NCBI RefSeq assembly: GCF_013178945.1
Contig: NZ_JABFDM010000014.1
Span: 62,001 to 126,000, forward strand
Source of the DNA: Bradyrhizobium aeschynomenes
Lineage (GTDB): Bacteria > Pseudomonadota > Alphaproteobacteria > Rhizobiales > Xanthobacteraceae
Length of the DNA: 64,000 nt
Reading direction: 5' to 3'
How positions within the stretch are numbered: the stretch's first letter is position 1; every line of letters begins with the position of its first letter. Shown here one piece after another: positions 50,225 to 60,232 of the stretch. Under the pieces are notes generated by a model. It ran no database searches, had not been told where the DNA came from, and worked only from the letters and a program-made list of their open reading frames with translations. A program made the translations under genes and the position numbers.

Positions 50225-50551
50225 ATGGCAACGCGTGTCGCTCGCAAGTCGGAGGCAGCCCTGGTGGCGGGCCTCGAAGACAAGGCCGAGGAGGCCGCGC
50301 GCCTGCTCACGGCCATGGCGAACCCGAAGCGGCTCATGGTGCTGTGCAACCTGATCGAAGGCGAACGCGCAGTCGGGGAGCTGGCCGAACAAGTGGGCTT
50401 GCGCCAGGCGGCGCTGTCACAACATCTCGCGATGATGCGCGCGCTCGACCTGGTCGCGACGCGGCGCGAGGGCCAGACGATCTATTACCGGCTGGCGAGC
50501 CACGAGGTCCGCGAGATCCTGCAGACGCTGTACCGCCTGTATTGCGCCTGA
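50225..50551 (+). CDS. bigR: ArsR-family persulfide sensor, BigR/SqrR-type
   Basis: The 108-residue winged-helix repressor has the ArsR core (LLTAMANPKRLMVLCNLIEGERAVGELAEQVGLRQAALSQHL). Its only cysteines are Cys41 and Cys107, exactly the pair that forms a tetrasulfide link in the Rhodobacter sensor SqrR and is conserved in BigR. It should repress the divergent YeeE-YeeE-hydrolase-TauE operon and release it when sulfide or persulfide rises. The ATG at 50225 is the first in the repressor's domain. Regulation is inferred from family and arrangement. Confidence 0.88.
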   Translation: MATRVARKSEAALVAGLEDKAEEAARLLTAMANPKRLMVLCNLIEGERAVGELAEQVGLRQAALSQHLAMMRALDLVATRREGQTIYYRLASHEVREILQTLYRLYCA

Positions 50552-50656
50552 TCGGCGCGCCAGCCGTGCGTCCCAGCCCGCGCACTCTGGTTGGAGGCAG
50601 ATGGTCGCCGAGAGGCCCGTCATCCGGTCCGCCGGGTCGTCTGGATGTCGTGCCGA

Positions 50657-50705
50657 TTGACAGCGTCATGCCCGCTGAATAGCATTCTTACAATAAGTAA
50701 GAATG
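50657..50705 (+). promoter_or_regulatory. Promoter and operator of the ROK-family gene
   Basis: TTGACA (50657-50662) and TAGCAT (50680-50685) are 17 bases apart. A perfect 9-bp inverted repeat CATTCTTAC-AATAA-GTAAGAATG (50683-50705) covers the -10 end and stops 13 bases before the start codon. This arrangement suits autorepression. Confidence 0.7.
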
Positions 50706-50718
50706 ATGGGGAAGCGGG

Positions 50719-51888
50719 GTGCGGCTCATCCGCAGTCGGCGTGATACGCGATCTGCAGTCCTTGGTTACCTCTGGTGCTCCGGTGGCTCGTTCCGGCCGG
50801 ATCTGGCGCAGGGGGTCGCGCTCACCGAAGCCAGCATCTCGCGCATCATCGGCGATCTGAAGGCGGAAGGCGTCATTGAGGAGACGCGGCGCACGGCGCC
50901 CTACCGCGGCGGCCCGAGCCAGTTCGTCACATTGAGCAATCAGATTCGCGTCGCAGCGATCGAGATCTCCAACAATAGTCTGTACTCCGCCGTCGGCACG
51001 CTGGCCGGCGAAACGCTGTACTCTGAGCGATACGATCTTCCCGACGGCCTCGGTGCCGCCGATGTTGCGGCGACGATGACCCGGGCCGTCTGCGATCTCG
51101 CCGGCTGGGCCAAGCAGCGCGGCATCGCCCTGGAGCAACTCGCCGTCTCGATCCCGGGCTATGATCCCGATCTGCGCACCAGTCCCATCGTTGCAGTGAA
51201 CGTCGCGCGGCTCGACGACCTCCTGCAGCGCGAGCTTCCGGAGACGCCGGCACGGTTGACCAATTCGATGGTCGCGCGTGCCGTCGGGCATCGGCTGGAG
51301 ATGGGAACGGGCGTTCTCGGCGGCTCGTATTTCTTCGTGTTCGTCGGCCATGGCGTCGGCGCGGCCATCGTCGACGAACTGGCCGAGAGCGGCGATGTCG
51401 AAACCTGCGAAATCGGCCATGTCGTGATCGATCCCGGCGGGGCTGTCTGCCGATGCGGGCACGCCGGCTGTCTCGAAACCTATGTGTCTACCGTCGCGCT
51501 GGCGAACATTCTCGCGGTGCAGGAAAGCGAACTGATCAACCGCGGCGACCGTTGGCCTCACGACTACCGCATCTCCGCGCCGGCGCGGGCCGAGATCAGG
51601 GCCCGCCTGGGACGGCTGGGCCTCGCGATCGGCAACGCGCTCAATCTCAATCGGCAGCGGAACGTCGTCATCGCCGGATGGCCGGGGTCTCTGCCGGCGG
51701 AGGATCGCGCCAACGTCCTGGAAGCCATCGGCCAGTCACGCCTGGGCGGCCTGCAAGGGATCGCGCTCACCTTCTCCCCTGCGAGCCTGGGGCGCGAGCC
51801 GGTCTCCGGACTGGCGCTGGCCGCCTTCTCCTTCATCCGGCGCAGCGGCGAGCGTCGCGCGCAGGGTCGGCACTTGATCACAAGCTAA
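50719..51888 (+). CDS. ROK-family transcriptional repressor
   Basis: The 389-residue protein begins with a winged helix-turn-helix (LTEASISRIIGDLKAEGVIEET, about residues 35-56) and continues with a ROK sugar-kinase-like domain. The zinc motif CRCGHAGCLETY (about 235-246) is present. The phosphate loop is degenerate, as expected for a repressor. NagC/Mlc/XylR-type regulators bind a sugar or its phosphate. The ligand here is unknown. The GTG at 50719 has GGGG just upstream. A family-5 binding-protein gene follows 43 bases later and is a likely target. Confidence 0.87.
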   Translation: MRLIRSRRDTRSAVLGYLWCSGGSFRPDLAQGVALTEASISRIIGDLKAEGVIEETRRTAPYRGGPSQFVTLSNQIRVAAIEISNNSLYSAVGTLAGETLYSERYDLPDGLGAADVAATMTRAVCDLAGWAKQRGIALEQLAVSIPGYDPDLRTSPIVAVNVARLDDLLQRELPETPARLTNSMVARAVGHRLEMGTGVLGGSYFFVFVGHGVGAAIVDELAESGDVETCEIGHVVIDPGGAVCRCGHAGCLETYVSTVALANILAVQESELINRGDRWPHDYRISAPARAEIRARLGRLGLAIGNALNLNRQRNVVIAGWPGSLPAEDRANVLEAIGQSRLGGLQGIALTFSPASLGREPVSGLALAAFSFIRRSGERRAQGRHLITS

Positions 51889-51931
51889 CACACGTCGGCA
51901 GCGCAAGTCCGACGATCACGGGAGGGAATGA

Positions 51932-53521
51932 ATGATGAAACGACATCGAGCTCTGCTGCGCCAGGTTCTGGCAGGCGCCGTTCTCTGCCTGGCCGCCACG
52001 TTGCCGGCGACCTCCGCCCGTGCCGATACCGTCCTGAAGGTCAAGCCCTCGGGCGACCTCAAGGTGCTCGACCCGACCATTGCCGCAGATTCGATCGCGC
52101 GCAATTTCGGCTATATGATCTACGACACGCTGTTCACCGTCGACGACAAGCTTCAGGTCAAGCCGCAGATGGTCGACAGCTGGACCACGTCCGCCGACCG
52201 CAAGATTTGGACCTTCAAGCTGCGCGACGGTCTGAAGTTCGGCGACGGTGCGAGCGTGACGTCGGAGGACGTCGTCGCCTCGCTCAAGCGCTGGAGCCAG
52301 GCCGATGCGATGGGGCAGATGCTGAATGCCCATGGCGCGTCATGGGAGGTCGTCGACACCAAGACCTTCACGCTGACCTTGAAGGAGCCATGGGGCTTCG
52401 TGCTCGACGCGCTGGCGAAGCCGGGCGCGCCCGTGCCCTTCATCGTTCCGGCCAAGGTCATCGCCAGCACCGCGGTGGGCCAGCCGCTCGCGGACCAGAC
52501 CGGATCGGGCCCCTTCATCTTCAAGAAGGATGAGTGGGTGCCGGGCTCGAAGCTGGTGTTCGTCAAGAACCCGCATTACGTGCCGCGCACCGAGCCGGCG
52601 GCGGGGCTTGCCGGCGGCAAAGTCGTGAAGTTCGACCGCGTCGAATGGCTGATCATTCCGGACCAGCAGACCGCGCTCGATGCGTTGAAGAAGGGCGAGC
52701 TCGATATCGCCGAGGACATTCCGACGGACCTCGTTCCGGTGGCGAAGGCCGGCAAGAACGTGGTCGTCTCCAACCAGGACGAGATCGGCGTGGCGCAGCA
52801 GATCCGGCTGAACTCGATCCAGCCGCCATTCGACAATCCCGCCATCCGCCGCGCTGCGCTGCTGGCCGTCAATCCGCAGGACTACATCGAGGCCTGGGGC
52901 GGCGGCAAGGGCGGGCTGATCAAGGCCTGCAAGTCGTTCTACATCTGCGCCTCGCCCTACTACACCGAGGCCGGCTTCCCATCCTTCGATCTGGAGAAGG
53001 CGAAGACGCTGCTGCGCGAGAGCGGCTATGACGGCACGCCCGTCGTGATCCTCGACGCGTCCGAAAATGCGCAGATCCATCCCGCGAGCCTCGTCGCCGA
53101 GCAGCAGCTCAAGGCGGCTGGTTTCAAGGTCGATGTCCAGGCGATGGACTGGGCAACGGTGGTGAGCCGCCGCACCAAGAAGGAGCCGGTCGGGCAGGGC
53201 GGCTGGTCGATCTTCATCTCCGGTCCCGGCGGCCTCGACATGATGCTGCCGATCAGCCATCTCGGCCTGCGCTCGAACTGCGACAAGGCCTGGTTCGGCT
53301 GGCCGTGCGATGCCGAGATCGAGAAGCTGCGCGGCGCCTTCGGCGACTCCGCCGACATGGCCGAGCGCAAGGCGCTGGCCGGGCAGATCCAGCAGCGCGC
53401 CGTGCAGACCGTGCCGTACATTCCGATCGCGGTGGCCTATCAGTTCCGCGCAGCGCGCTCGGACCTCATCGGCATCCTCAATCCGCCGGCGCCGGTGTAC
53501 TGGAACGTGTCGCGGAAGTGA
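51932..53521 (+). CDS. Periplasmic ABC substrate-binding protein, family 5
   Basis: The 529-residue protein has a signal peptide (MMKRHRALLRQVLAGAVL...ARA) and the DppA/OppA fold (LKVLDPTIAADSIARNFGYMIYDTLF, NPHY, RLNSIQPPFDNPAIRRAAL). Members bind peptides, nickel, glycosides or opines. A preceding ROK repressor suggests a sugar-like ligand, but this is inferred. GGGAGGG lies before the start. ATGs at 51932 and 51935 are in frame. No permease or ATPase gene follows, so the transport unit is incomplete here. Confidence 0.87.
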   Translation: MMKRHRALLRQVLAGAVLCLAATLPATSARADTVLKVKPSGDLKVLDPTIAADSIARNFGYMIYDTLFTVDDKLQVKPQMVDSWTTSADRKIWTFKLRDGLKFGDGASVTSEDVVASLKRWSQADAMGQMLNAHGASWEVVDTKTFTLTLKEPWGFVLDALAKPGAPVPFIVPAKVIASTAVGQPLADQTGSGPFIFKKDEWVPGSKLVFVKNPHYVPRTEPAAGLAGGKVVKFDRVEWLIIPDQQTALDALKKGELDIAEDIPTDLVPVAKAGKNVVVSNQDEIGVAQQIRLNSIQPPFDNPAIRRAALLAVNPQDYIEAWGGGKGGLIKACKSFYICASPYYTEAGFPSFDLEKAKTLLRESGYDGTPVVILDASENAQIHPASLVAEQQLKAAGFKVDVQAMDWATVVSRRTKKEPVGQGGWSIFISGPGGLDMMLPISHLGLRSNCDKAWFGWPCDAEIEKLRGAFGDSADMAERKALAGQIQQRAVQTVPYIPIAVAYQFRAARSDLIGILNPPAPVYWNVSRK

Positions 53522-53533
53522 GGCGGCGGCGGG

Positions 53534-54028
53534 CTAGCCCTTCGGCAGCTCGAACACCAGGCAGGTGGTGGTGGCGTGCGCGAGCAGCCGTCCCTGCGTG
53601 TCGACGATGCGCGCTTCGGCAGTGGCGGCGCGGCGGCCGAACGACAGCGTGGTGCCTTCGGTTCGCACCACGCCCGTCGCTTCGGTCATCGCCTTGACGA
53701 ACGAGATCTTGAATTCGAGCGTGGTGTAGCCGCTGCCCTGCGGGCACTGCGTCTGGACGGCGAGTCCCATCGCCGAATCCAGCAGGATCGCGGCATAGCC
53801 GCCGTGCACCGAGCCGATCGGATTGTAGTGCCGCAAGCTGGGCACGCTGTGCATCACGACATGGCCCGGCTCCGCGGTGCAGTCGAACGGTTCGACGGTC
53901 TGCATGATCGGCGGCTGCGGCAGGCTCCCGGCAAAGATGCCGCGCACGAAATCGAGGCCCGGCATCGAGGCCAGCACCGACACCGGTACCACGCCGAATT
54001 CGATCCCAGGTACGACGGCTTTGCTCAT
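53534..54028 (-). CDS. PaaI-family hotdog thioesterase
   Basis: The 164-residue protein has the hotdog thioesterase core: RHYNPIGSVHGGYAAILLDSAMGLAV (about residues 63-88) with the HGG helix, then TLEFKISFVKAM and GRLLAHATTTCLVF. It should cleave acyl- or aryl-CoA thioesters in the cytosol. The ATG at 54028 gives the normal length. The open frame continues 21 codons upstream without a better site. It is followed by a convergent gene and shares no operon. Confidence 0.87.
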   Translation of the reverse strand: MSKAVVPGIEFGVVPVSVLASMPGLDFVRGIFAGSLPQPPIMQTVEPFDCTAEPGHVVMHSVPSLRHYNPIGSVHGGYAAILLDSAMGLAVQTQCPQGSGYTTLEFKISFVKAMTEATGVVRTEGTTLSFGRRAATAEARIVDTQGRLLAHATTTCLVFELPKG

Positions 54029-54123
54029 GTCCCATTCTCCCGAATAAATGATGATCATCATACAAAGAAGGCAGCCGCGGCGCGAGCGCAAAACGATGCG
54101 GCGTCATCACGATGCTAGGGGCG

Positions 54124-54151
54124 AAAAAATGCCCGGGAGCGACCCGGGCAT
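54124..54151 (-). terminator. Intrinsic terminator after carA
   Basis: On the minus strand TGCCCGGG-TCGC-TCCCGGGCA then TTTTTT, starting about 26 bases after the carA stop. Confidence 0.85.
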
Positions 54152-54176
54152 TCGATATTCATCAGTCAGCGCGGCG

Positions 54177-55373
<1,197 letters not shown>

Positions 55374-55565
55374 GAGGCCCCTACATAGTGGGGCAAGCGC
55401 CCGGCGTCAAAGCGTGAAGCGGCCGATTCACACGCGATTTCGGTCAATTTGCGCGGAGAATGGCCCATTTTCAGCATCGGCGACCGGAACGGATGCGGAA
55501 CCGAGTTGTCTCAGGGGGACGAACCGCCTAGACCAGCCGCCAACGGAATTCGAGAGGGCGAGATC

Positions 55566-56021
55566 ATGCTGCGCGACGACATCAACAACGCGGTCAAGGA
55601 GGCGATGAAGGCCAAGGACGAGCGCAAGCTGTCCACCCTTCGCATGGTCAACTCGACGCTGAAGAACGCCGACATCGCCGCGCGAGGCGAGGGCAAGCCG
55701 CCGCTGACCGATGCCGACGTGCTCGCGGTGCTGCAGAAGATGATCAAGCAGCGCCAGGAATCGGTCGAGCTGTACGAGAAGGGCGGCCGTGCCGAGCTCG
55801 CCGCCGGCGAGCGCGAGGAGATCGCGGTCATCTCGGCCTACCTGCCGAAACAGATGAGCGAGGATGAGGTGAAGTCGGCCATCTCAGCCGCGGTGGCCGA
55901 GACCGGCGCCGCCGGCATGAAGGACATGGGCAAGGTGATCGCCGTGCTGAAGGCCAAGTACACGGGACAGATGGATTTCGCCAAGGCGAGCGCCCTGGTG
56001 AAGGCGGCGTTGACAGGCTGA
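55566..56021 (+). CDS. yqeY: GatB/YqeY-domain protein
   Basis: The 151-residue helical protein matches the YqeY family (LRDDINNAVKEAMKAKDERKLSTLRMVNSTLKNADI, then QRQESVELYEKGGR and AVISAYLPKQMSEDE). It resembles the tRNA-binding tail of the amidotransferase subunit GatB, but its role alone is unclear. The ATG at 55566 follows GAGAGGGCGAG. It is divergent from carA. Confidence 0.92.
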   Translation: MLRDDINNAVKEAMKAKDERKLSTLRMVNSTLKNADIAARGEGKPPLTDADVLAVLQKMIKQRQESVELYEKGGRAELAAGEREEIAVISAYLPKQMSEDEVKSAISAAVAETGAAGMKDMGKVIAVLKAKYTGQMDFAKASALVKAALTG

Positions 56022-56060
56022 GCCTGTTGCCGCCGATTTGAGAACCACGACCGCCACATC

Positions 56061-56148
56061 GCCATGCCCGGGCTTGTCCCGGGCATCCACGTCTTTAAGA
56101 CTGCACGAGCAGAAAGACGTGGATGGCCGGGACAAGCCCGGCCATGAC
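56061..56148. repeat. Palindromic intergenic repeat with near-perfect 36-bp arms
   Basis: Arms at 56061-56096 and 56113-56148 pair with about three mismatches (core GGGCTTGTCCCGG and CATCCACGTCTTT). This is a repeat type I recognise as frequent in Bradyrhizobium. Its right end, followed by GGAG, supplies the ribosome site for the next gene. Confidence 0.85.
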
Positions 56149-56159
56149 GGAGAAAAACA

Positions 56160-57767
56160 GTGCTCAAGGAAACGTCCGACTACAATCAGCTCTATCGCGA
56201 CTTCCGTTGGGACATCCCGGCGCAATTCAACATCGCCGGCGCGACCTGCGATCGCCACGCCGACGGCTCGGGCCGCCTGGCGCTGATCGTCGTCGAGGAG
56301 GATGGCGCCGCCCGCCGTGTGTCGTTCGACGAGCTGCGCGACTATTCCTGCCGGTTCGCCAATGTGCTGAAGGCCGACGGCCTCGCGCAGGGCGACCGCG
56401 TCGCGGTGTTCCTGTCGCAATCCCTGGAACTCCCGATCGTCCATCTCGCCGCCTTCCGCGCCGGGCTGGTCTCCGTGCCGCTGTTCACGCTGTTCGGCGA
56501 GGACGCGCTGCAATTCCGCTTGCAGAACTCCGGCGCCAAGGTCGTGGTCACCGACGCCGTGGGCCTCGCGAAGCTCGCGCGCATTCGGGACCGGCTGCCG
56601 GAGTTGAAGACGATCTATGTCACCGATGGCGGTGGAACCGGCGGGCGGCCGTTCTGGCCGACGCTGGAGCGCGCCTCCGACCAATTCCCGACCGTGGCGA
56701 CGTCGAGCGACGATCCCGCGATCATCATCTATACCTCGGGCACGACCGGAAACCCCAAGGGGGCGCTGCACGCCCATCGCGTGCTGCTCGGGCACTTACC
56801 GAATGTCGAGATGGTGCACGGCTTCCTGCCGAAGCCCGGCGACGTGATGTGGACGCCGGCGGACTGGGCCTGGATCGGCGGGCTGTTCGATGCGCTGTTT
56901 CCGGCCTGGTATCACGCCGTACCCGTGGTGGGCTATCGCGCCAGGAAATTCGTGCCGCAGGCTGCGATGCAGCTGATGGCGGACTATCAGGTGCGCAACG
57001 TGTTTCTGCCGCCGACCGCGCTCAAGCTGATGCGGCAGGCGAACGTCAAGCACGACGGCGTCAAGCTGCGCAGCATCCTCACCGGCGGCGAGTCGCTCGG
57101 CGCCGAGCTGCTCGAATGGGTGCGTGCCACCTTCGGCATCGACGCGCACGAGATCTACGGCCAGACCGAATGCAATCTCGTCGTCGGCAACAACGCTAAG
57201 CTGTTCCCGATCCGCCCGGGCTCGATGGGCAAGGCGACGCCGGGCTTCGAGGTGCTGATCGTCAACGACAGCGGCGAGGAGCTGCCGCGCGGCGAGAGAG
57301 GCATCATCGGCGTGCGTCAGCCCAATCCCTGCACCATGATCGAATATTGGCGCAATCCCGAGGCGACGGCCAAGAAGTTCGCACGTGACGTGCTGCTCAC
57401 CGGCGATCTCGGCACTCAGGATGAGGATGGCTATTTCTGGTACGCGAGCCGCGAGGACGACGTCATCACCTCCGCCGGCTACCGCATCGGCCCGGCCGAG
57501 ATCGAGGACACCCTGCTCAAGCACCCCGCGGTGGCGCTCGCGGCCGTCGTCGGCATTCCCGATCCCGTGCGCACTGAAGCCGTGAAGGCGTGGATCGTGC
57601 TGCGGCCGGGCTTCGTTGCAAATGACACGCTGTCGCGAGAGATCCAGGAGTTCGTCAAGGTGAAGCTCGCGGCCCATGAATATCCGCGCCATGTGGAGTT
57701 CACCGACAGCCTGCCGATGACCGCAACGGGCAAGGTGTTGCGGCGGGAGCTGCGGGCGCGGGGGTAG
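56160..57767 (+). CDS. AMP-binding acyl-CoA synthetase (acetyl-CoA synthetase-like)
   Basis: The enzyme activates an acid with ATP to acyl-AMP and then acyl-CoA. The 535-residue protein has the P-loop-like motif IIYTSGTTGNPKGALHAHR (about residues 190-208), EIYGQTECN, TGDLGTQDEDGYFWYASREDD and the hinge YRIGPAEIEDTLLKHPAV. The C-terminal lysine loop reads TATGKVLRREL. It looks like the AcsM/medium-chain or short-chain group, but the substrate is not readable. The start is a GTG at 56160, seven bases after GGAG at the edge of a palindromic repeat. Confidence 0.9.
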   Translation: MLKETSDYNQLYRDFRWDIPAQFNIAGATCDRHADGSGRLALIVVEEDGAARRVSFDELRDYSCRFANVLKADGLAQGDRVAVFLSQSLELPIVHLAAFRAGLVSVPLFTLFGEDALQFRLQNSGAKVVVTDAVGLAKLARIRDRLPELKTIYVTDGGGTGGRPFWPTLERASDQFPTVATSSDDPAIIIYTSGTTGNPKGALHAHRVLLGHLPNVEMVHGFLPKPGDVMWTPADWAWIGGLFDALFPAWYHAVPVVGYRARKFVPQAAMQLMADYQVRNVFLPPTALKLMRQANVKHDGVKLRSILTGGESLGAELLEWVRATFGIDAHEIYGQTECNLVVGNNAKLFPIRPGSMGKATPGFEVLIVNDSGEELPRGERGIIGVRQPNPCTMIEYWRNPEATAKKFARDVLLTGDLGTQDEDGYFWYASREDDVITSAGYRIGPAEIEDTLLKHPAVALAAVVGIPDPVRTEAVKAWIVLRPGFVANDTLSREIQEFVKVKLAAHEYPRHVEFTDSLPMTATGKVLRRELRARG

Positions 57768-57937
57768 GGGGTAATAATCTCCGCTTGAGTCTCGGCCATG
57801 ACGGTGTGAAGGCAGGCGAGCGCACGGCGATCGTCAGGCGCAATCGCCTTCACGCCCCTGCCTACAAGTTGAAATTGAAATCCCCGGCCTCCCGCTGTTA
57901 GCATCCCCCCAACAAAGACAATTTGGAGGGACCGCCG

Positions 57938-58714
57938 ATGACTGCATCCGTCTCGGGACGAACCGATCCCGTGGTGCGCCGCATCACCACGGCCGACATT
58001 GCCGAGGCCCTGACGCAGGGCTTGCGGGATTTCCAGGCGCAGCCGCTGTTTGGCCTTGCTTTCGGCCTGCTCTACGTGCTCGGCGGCATCAGCATCGTGC
58101 TGTGCGTGACCGCTTTCGGCATGGTCTACCTCGCCTATCCGCTCGCCGCAGGTTTCGCGCTGATCGGCCCGTTCGTCGCGATCGGCCTCTACGAGGTCAG
58201 CCGCCGCCGCGAGCTGGGTCAGCCGATCTCCTATGGCGCCATTCTGCGCACGGTCACCTCGCGCGGCGAGATCGGCTGGATGGCGTTCGTCACCGTGTTT
58301 TTCTTCGTGCTCTGGATGTACCAGATCAGGCTACTGATTGCGCTCCTGCTCGGGCTCAACGCCTCCTTCTCCAGCATCAAGGAATTCATGACGGTGCTGT
58401 TGACCACCAATGAGGGCCTGCTGTTTCTCGCGATCGGCAATCTCGACGGCGCGGCGCTGTCGCTGGTGCTGTTCTCGCTGACGGTGGTGTCGTTTCCGCT
58501 GCTGCTCGACCGCGACGTCGATTTCGTCACCGCGATGATCACCAGCGTGCGCGCGGTCGTGACCAGTCCAGGGCCGATGATCGGCTGGGCTGCGGTCATC
58601 ACCGTGCTGCTGATCGTCTCGGCGCTGCCATACTTTCTCGGCCTGCTCGTGACCGTCCCGGTGCTCGGCCACGCGACATGGCATCTCTATCGCCGGATCG
58701 TTGCGCCGGCCTGA
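57938..58714 (+). CDS. DUF2189 family membrane protein
   Basis: The 258-residue protein has about six membrane helices and the DUF2189 signature (ALTQGLRDFQAQPLFGLAFGLLYVLGGI near the N-terminus, FPLLLDRDVDFVTAMITS later). The function of the family is unknown. The ATG at 57938 follows GGAGGG. A TTG five codons upstream overlaps that site. Confidence 0.87.
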   Translation: MTASVSGRTDPVVRRITTADIAEALTQGLRDFQAQPLFGLAFGLLYVLGGISIVLCVTAFGMVYLAYPLAAGFALIGPFVAIGLYEVSRRRELGQPISYGAILRTVTSRGEIGWMAFVTVFFFVLWMYQIRLLIALLLGLNASFSSIKEFMTVLLTTNEGLLFLAIGNLDGAALSLVLFSLTVVSFPLLLDRDVDFVTAMITSVRAVVTSPGPMIGWAAVITVLLIVSALPYFLGLLVTVPVLGHATWHLYRRIVAPA

Positions 58715-58831
58715 CGGAAGAGCAGGCCGGGACGAAGGTTGCATGGCCGAGGGGCGCGCCGCCGCGTAGACTTGGTGCAAAGCGCGGCGGGCCGTCAGCT
58801 GTCCGACCAGTGCAATCACCGGGGAAGGATG

Positions 58832-59254
58832 ATGCCAGACAACATCGCCTTGTTCGCGACCATCATACTGCTGCTGCCGATGTTCTATCTGCTGCTGGCC
58901 GCGCCGGCTTTTCTGCTGGTGCGGCTCGACATCGTGCCGGTGACGCGGCTGCTGCGTGGCATGTTCGACTCCTACTTTGTGGCTTTGGCCATCGCCGGCG
59001 GCATCGGTATGCTCGCCGTGCTGGCCGACGGACGACCCGGTCTGGCGTTCGGCATCGGGCTGATTGCCGGCTTCGCGCTGCTATCGCGCCGCTGGTTCCT
59101 GGAACGGATGGATGCGCGCATCCGCGACCGCGATGCCGGAGACGCGAATGCCGTTCGCCGGCTGCGCTGGCTGCATTGGGGCGGCATGTTCAGCAACGCG
59201 GTCCAGGTCGGCGGCGTGCTGGCATGCATCCCGCAGATCGCTGCGGTGTCTTAG
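58832..59254 (+). CDS. Small integral membrane protein (140 aa)
   Basis: The product has three or four hydrophobic helices (IALFATIILLLPMFYLLLAAPAFLL, SYFVALAIAGGIGMLAVLA, LAFGIGLIAGFALL, SNAVQVGGVLACI) with a charged loop near residues 80-110. I recognise no family with confidence. The ATG at 58832 sits a few bases after GGGGAAGG. An ATG at 58829 abuts that site. It follows the DUF2189 gene by 117 bases and may share its promoter. Confidence 0.7.
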   Translation: MPDNIALFATIILLLPMFYLLLAAPAFLLVRLDIVPVTRLLRGMFDSYFVALAIAGGIGMLAVLADGRPGLAFGIGLIAGFALLSRRWFLERMDARIRDRDAGDANAVRRLRWLHWGGMFSNAVQVGGVLACIPQIAAVS

Positions 59255-59260
59255 GCTCGG

Positions 59261-59797
59261 CTAGCCGGGCAACGCGACGCCCAGCGCCTTCAAGGCCGCA
59301 AGCATGCGCGCCGGCGGCGACGTTTTCACGGCGAGTGGCTTCCCTGTTTCTAGCAGGCTCTTGAGGCTCGACAGGATCGTCGGCCAGCCTTGGCGCCCGC
59401 CGGATAGAATGTCGTCCGACAGCGGCCGCTCATGCGCTTCGGTCATCGTGAGACGGACGGCCTCGCCGGCTGCTTCGATCTCGTAGGTGACCAGCGTGCG
59501 GCCGAGCGCCTCCACGAGGCCGGGCCAGTTGACGTCCCAGGTGATGGTCAGCCGATGCGGCGGCTCGCAGACGATCACCTCGCCGCTGATGTGCTCGGAC
59601 CCGTCGGGCGCGCGGACGATGAAGTCTCCGCCGGCGCGTAGGTCGGCCTCGACGGCGAAGCCGTAAAAATATCGCCGGCTGAATTCGGCCGAGGTCAGCG
59701 CCTCCCAGACCCTCTCCGGGCTGGCGGCGATGTAGATGGTGTAGACGGTCTCCGGCTTGAACTTGGAGATGTCGACCGCTTGGCTCGGCTCAGTCAT
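59261..59797 (-). CDS. SRPBCC/AHSA1-domain protein
   Basis: The 178-residue protein has the AHSA1 beta-helix-grip fold signature (TVYTIYIAASPERVWEALTSAEFSRRYFYGFAVEADLRAGG, then ISGEVIVCEPPHRLTITWDV). Such proteins bind hydrophobic ligands. It overlaps the upstream ArsR-type gene by eight bases, a very common pairing in which the regulator controls the SRPBCC protein. The ligand is unknown. Confidence 0.87.
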   Translation of the reverse strand: MTEPSQAVDISKFKPETVYTIYIAASPERVWEALTSAEFSRRYFYGFAVEADLRAGGDFIVRAPDGSEHISGEVIVCEPPHRLTITWDVNWPGLVEALGRTLVTYEIEAAGEAVRLTMTEAHERPLSDDILSGGRQGWPTILSSLKSLLETGKPLAVKTSPPARMLAALKALGVALPG

Positions 59798-60104
59798 CGC
59801 CTTCCTCCAATCGCTTCTTCAATTCGCCGAGCGCTGTGAGCTTGGCGCGCTCGAATTTCCTGATCCAACGCTCGCCGATCTGGTGAATCGGCACCGGATT
59901 GAGAAAATGCAGCTTCTCGCGGCCGTGCCGGCGCGTCGTCACCAGGTTGGCCGTCTCCAGGATCGTCAGATGCTTGGTCACGGCCTGCCGCGTCATCGCG
60001 AGGCCGTCGCAGAGCTCGGTCAGGGTCTGGCCGTTCCGCGCATGCAGCCGGTCGAGCAACGCCCGCCGCGACGCATCCGCCAGCGCCTTGAAGACCTCGT
60101 CCAT
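59790..60104 (-). CDS. ArsR-family transcriptional regulator
   Basis: The 104-residue winged-helix protein (MDEVFKALADASRRALLDRL, GLAMTRQAVTKHLTILETANLV) lacks obvious metal-binding cysteines. The ATG at 60104 gives the standard start. The frame continues 39 codons upstream without family sequence. It overlaps the downstream AHSA1 gene, so the pair is one transcript. It faces the LysE gene. Confidence 0.88.
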   Translation of the reverse strand: MDEVFKALADASRRALLDRLHARNGQTLTELCDGLAMTRQAVTKHLTILETANLVTTRRHGREKLHFLNPVPIHQIGERWIRKFERAKLTALGELKKRLEEGDD

Positions 60105-60232
60105 GGGGCGACGATATGCAACTAAATGGTTGCATGTCAACTCCTGCGATGTCCGGCGCGATCGCCATACCGCGCTTCCATCGGCCGGCTTGTCATGCAT
60201 TAGTCGTGACGTCACTCGCATCGAGGCGCCTC

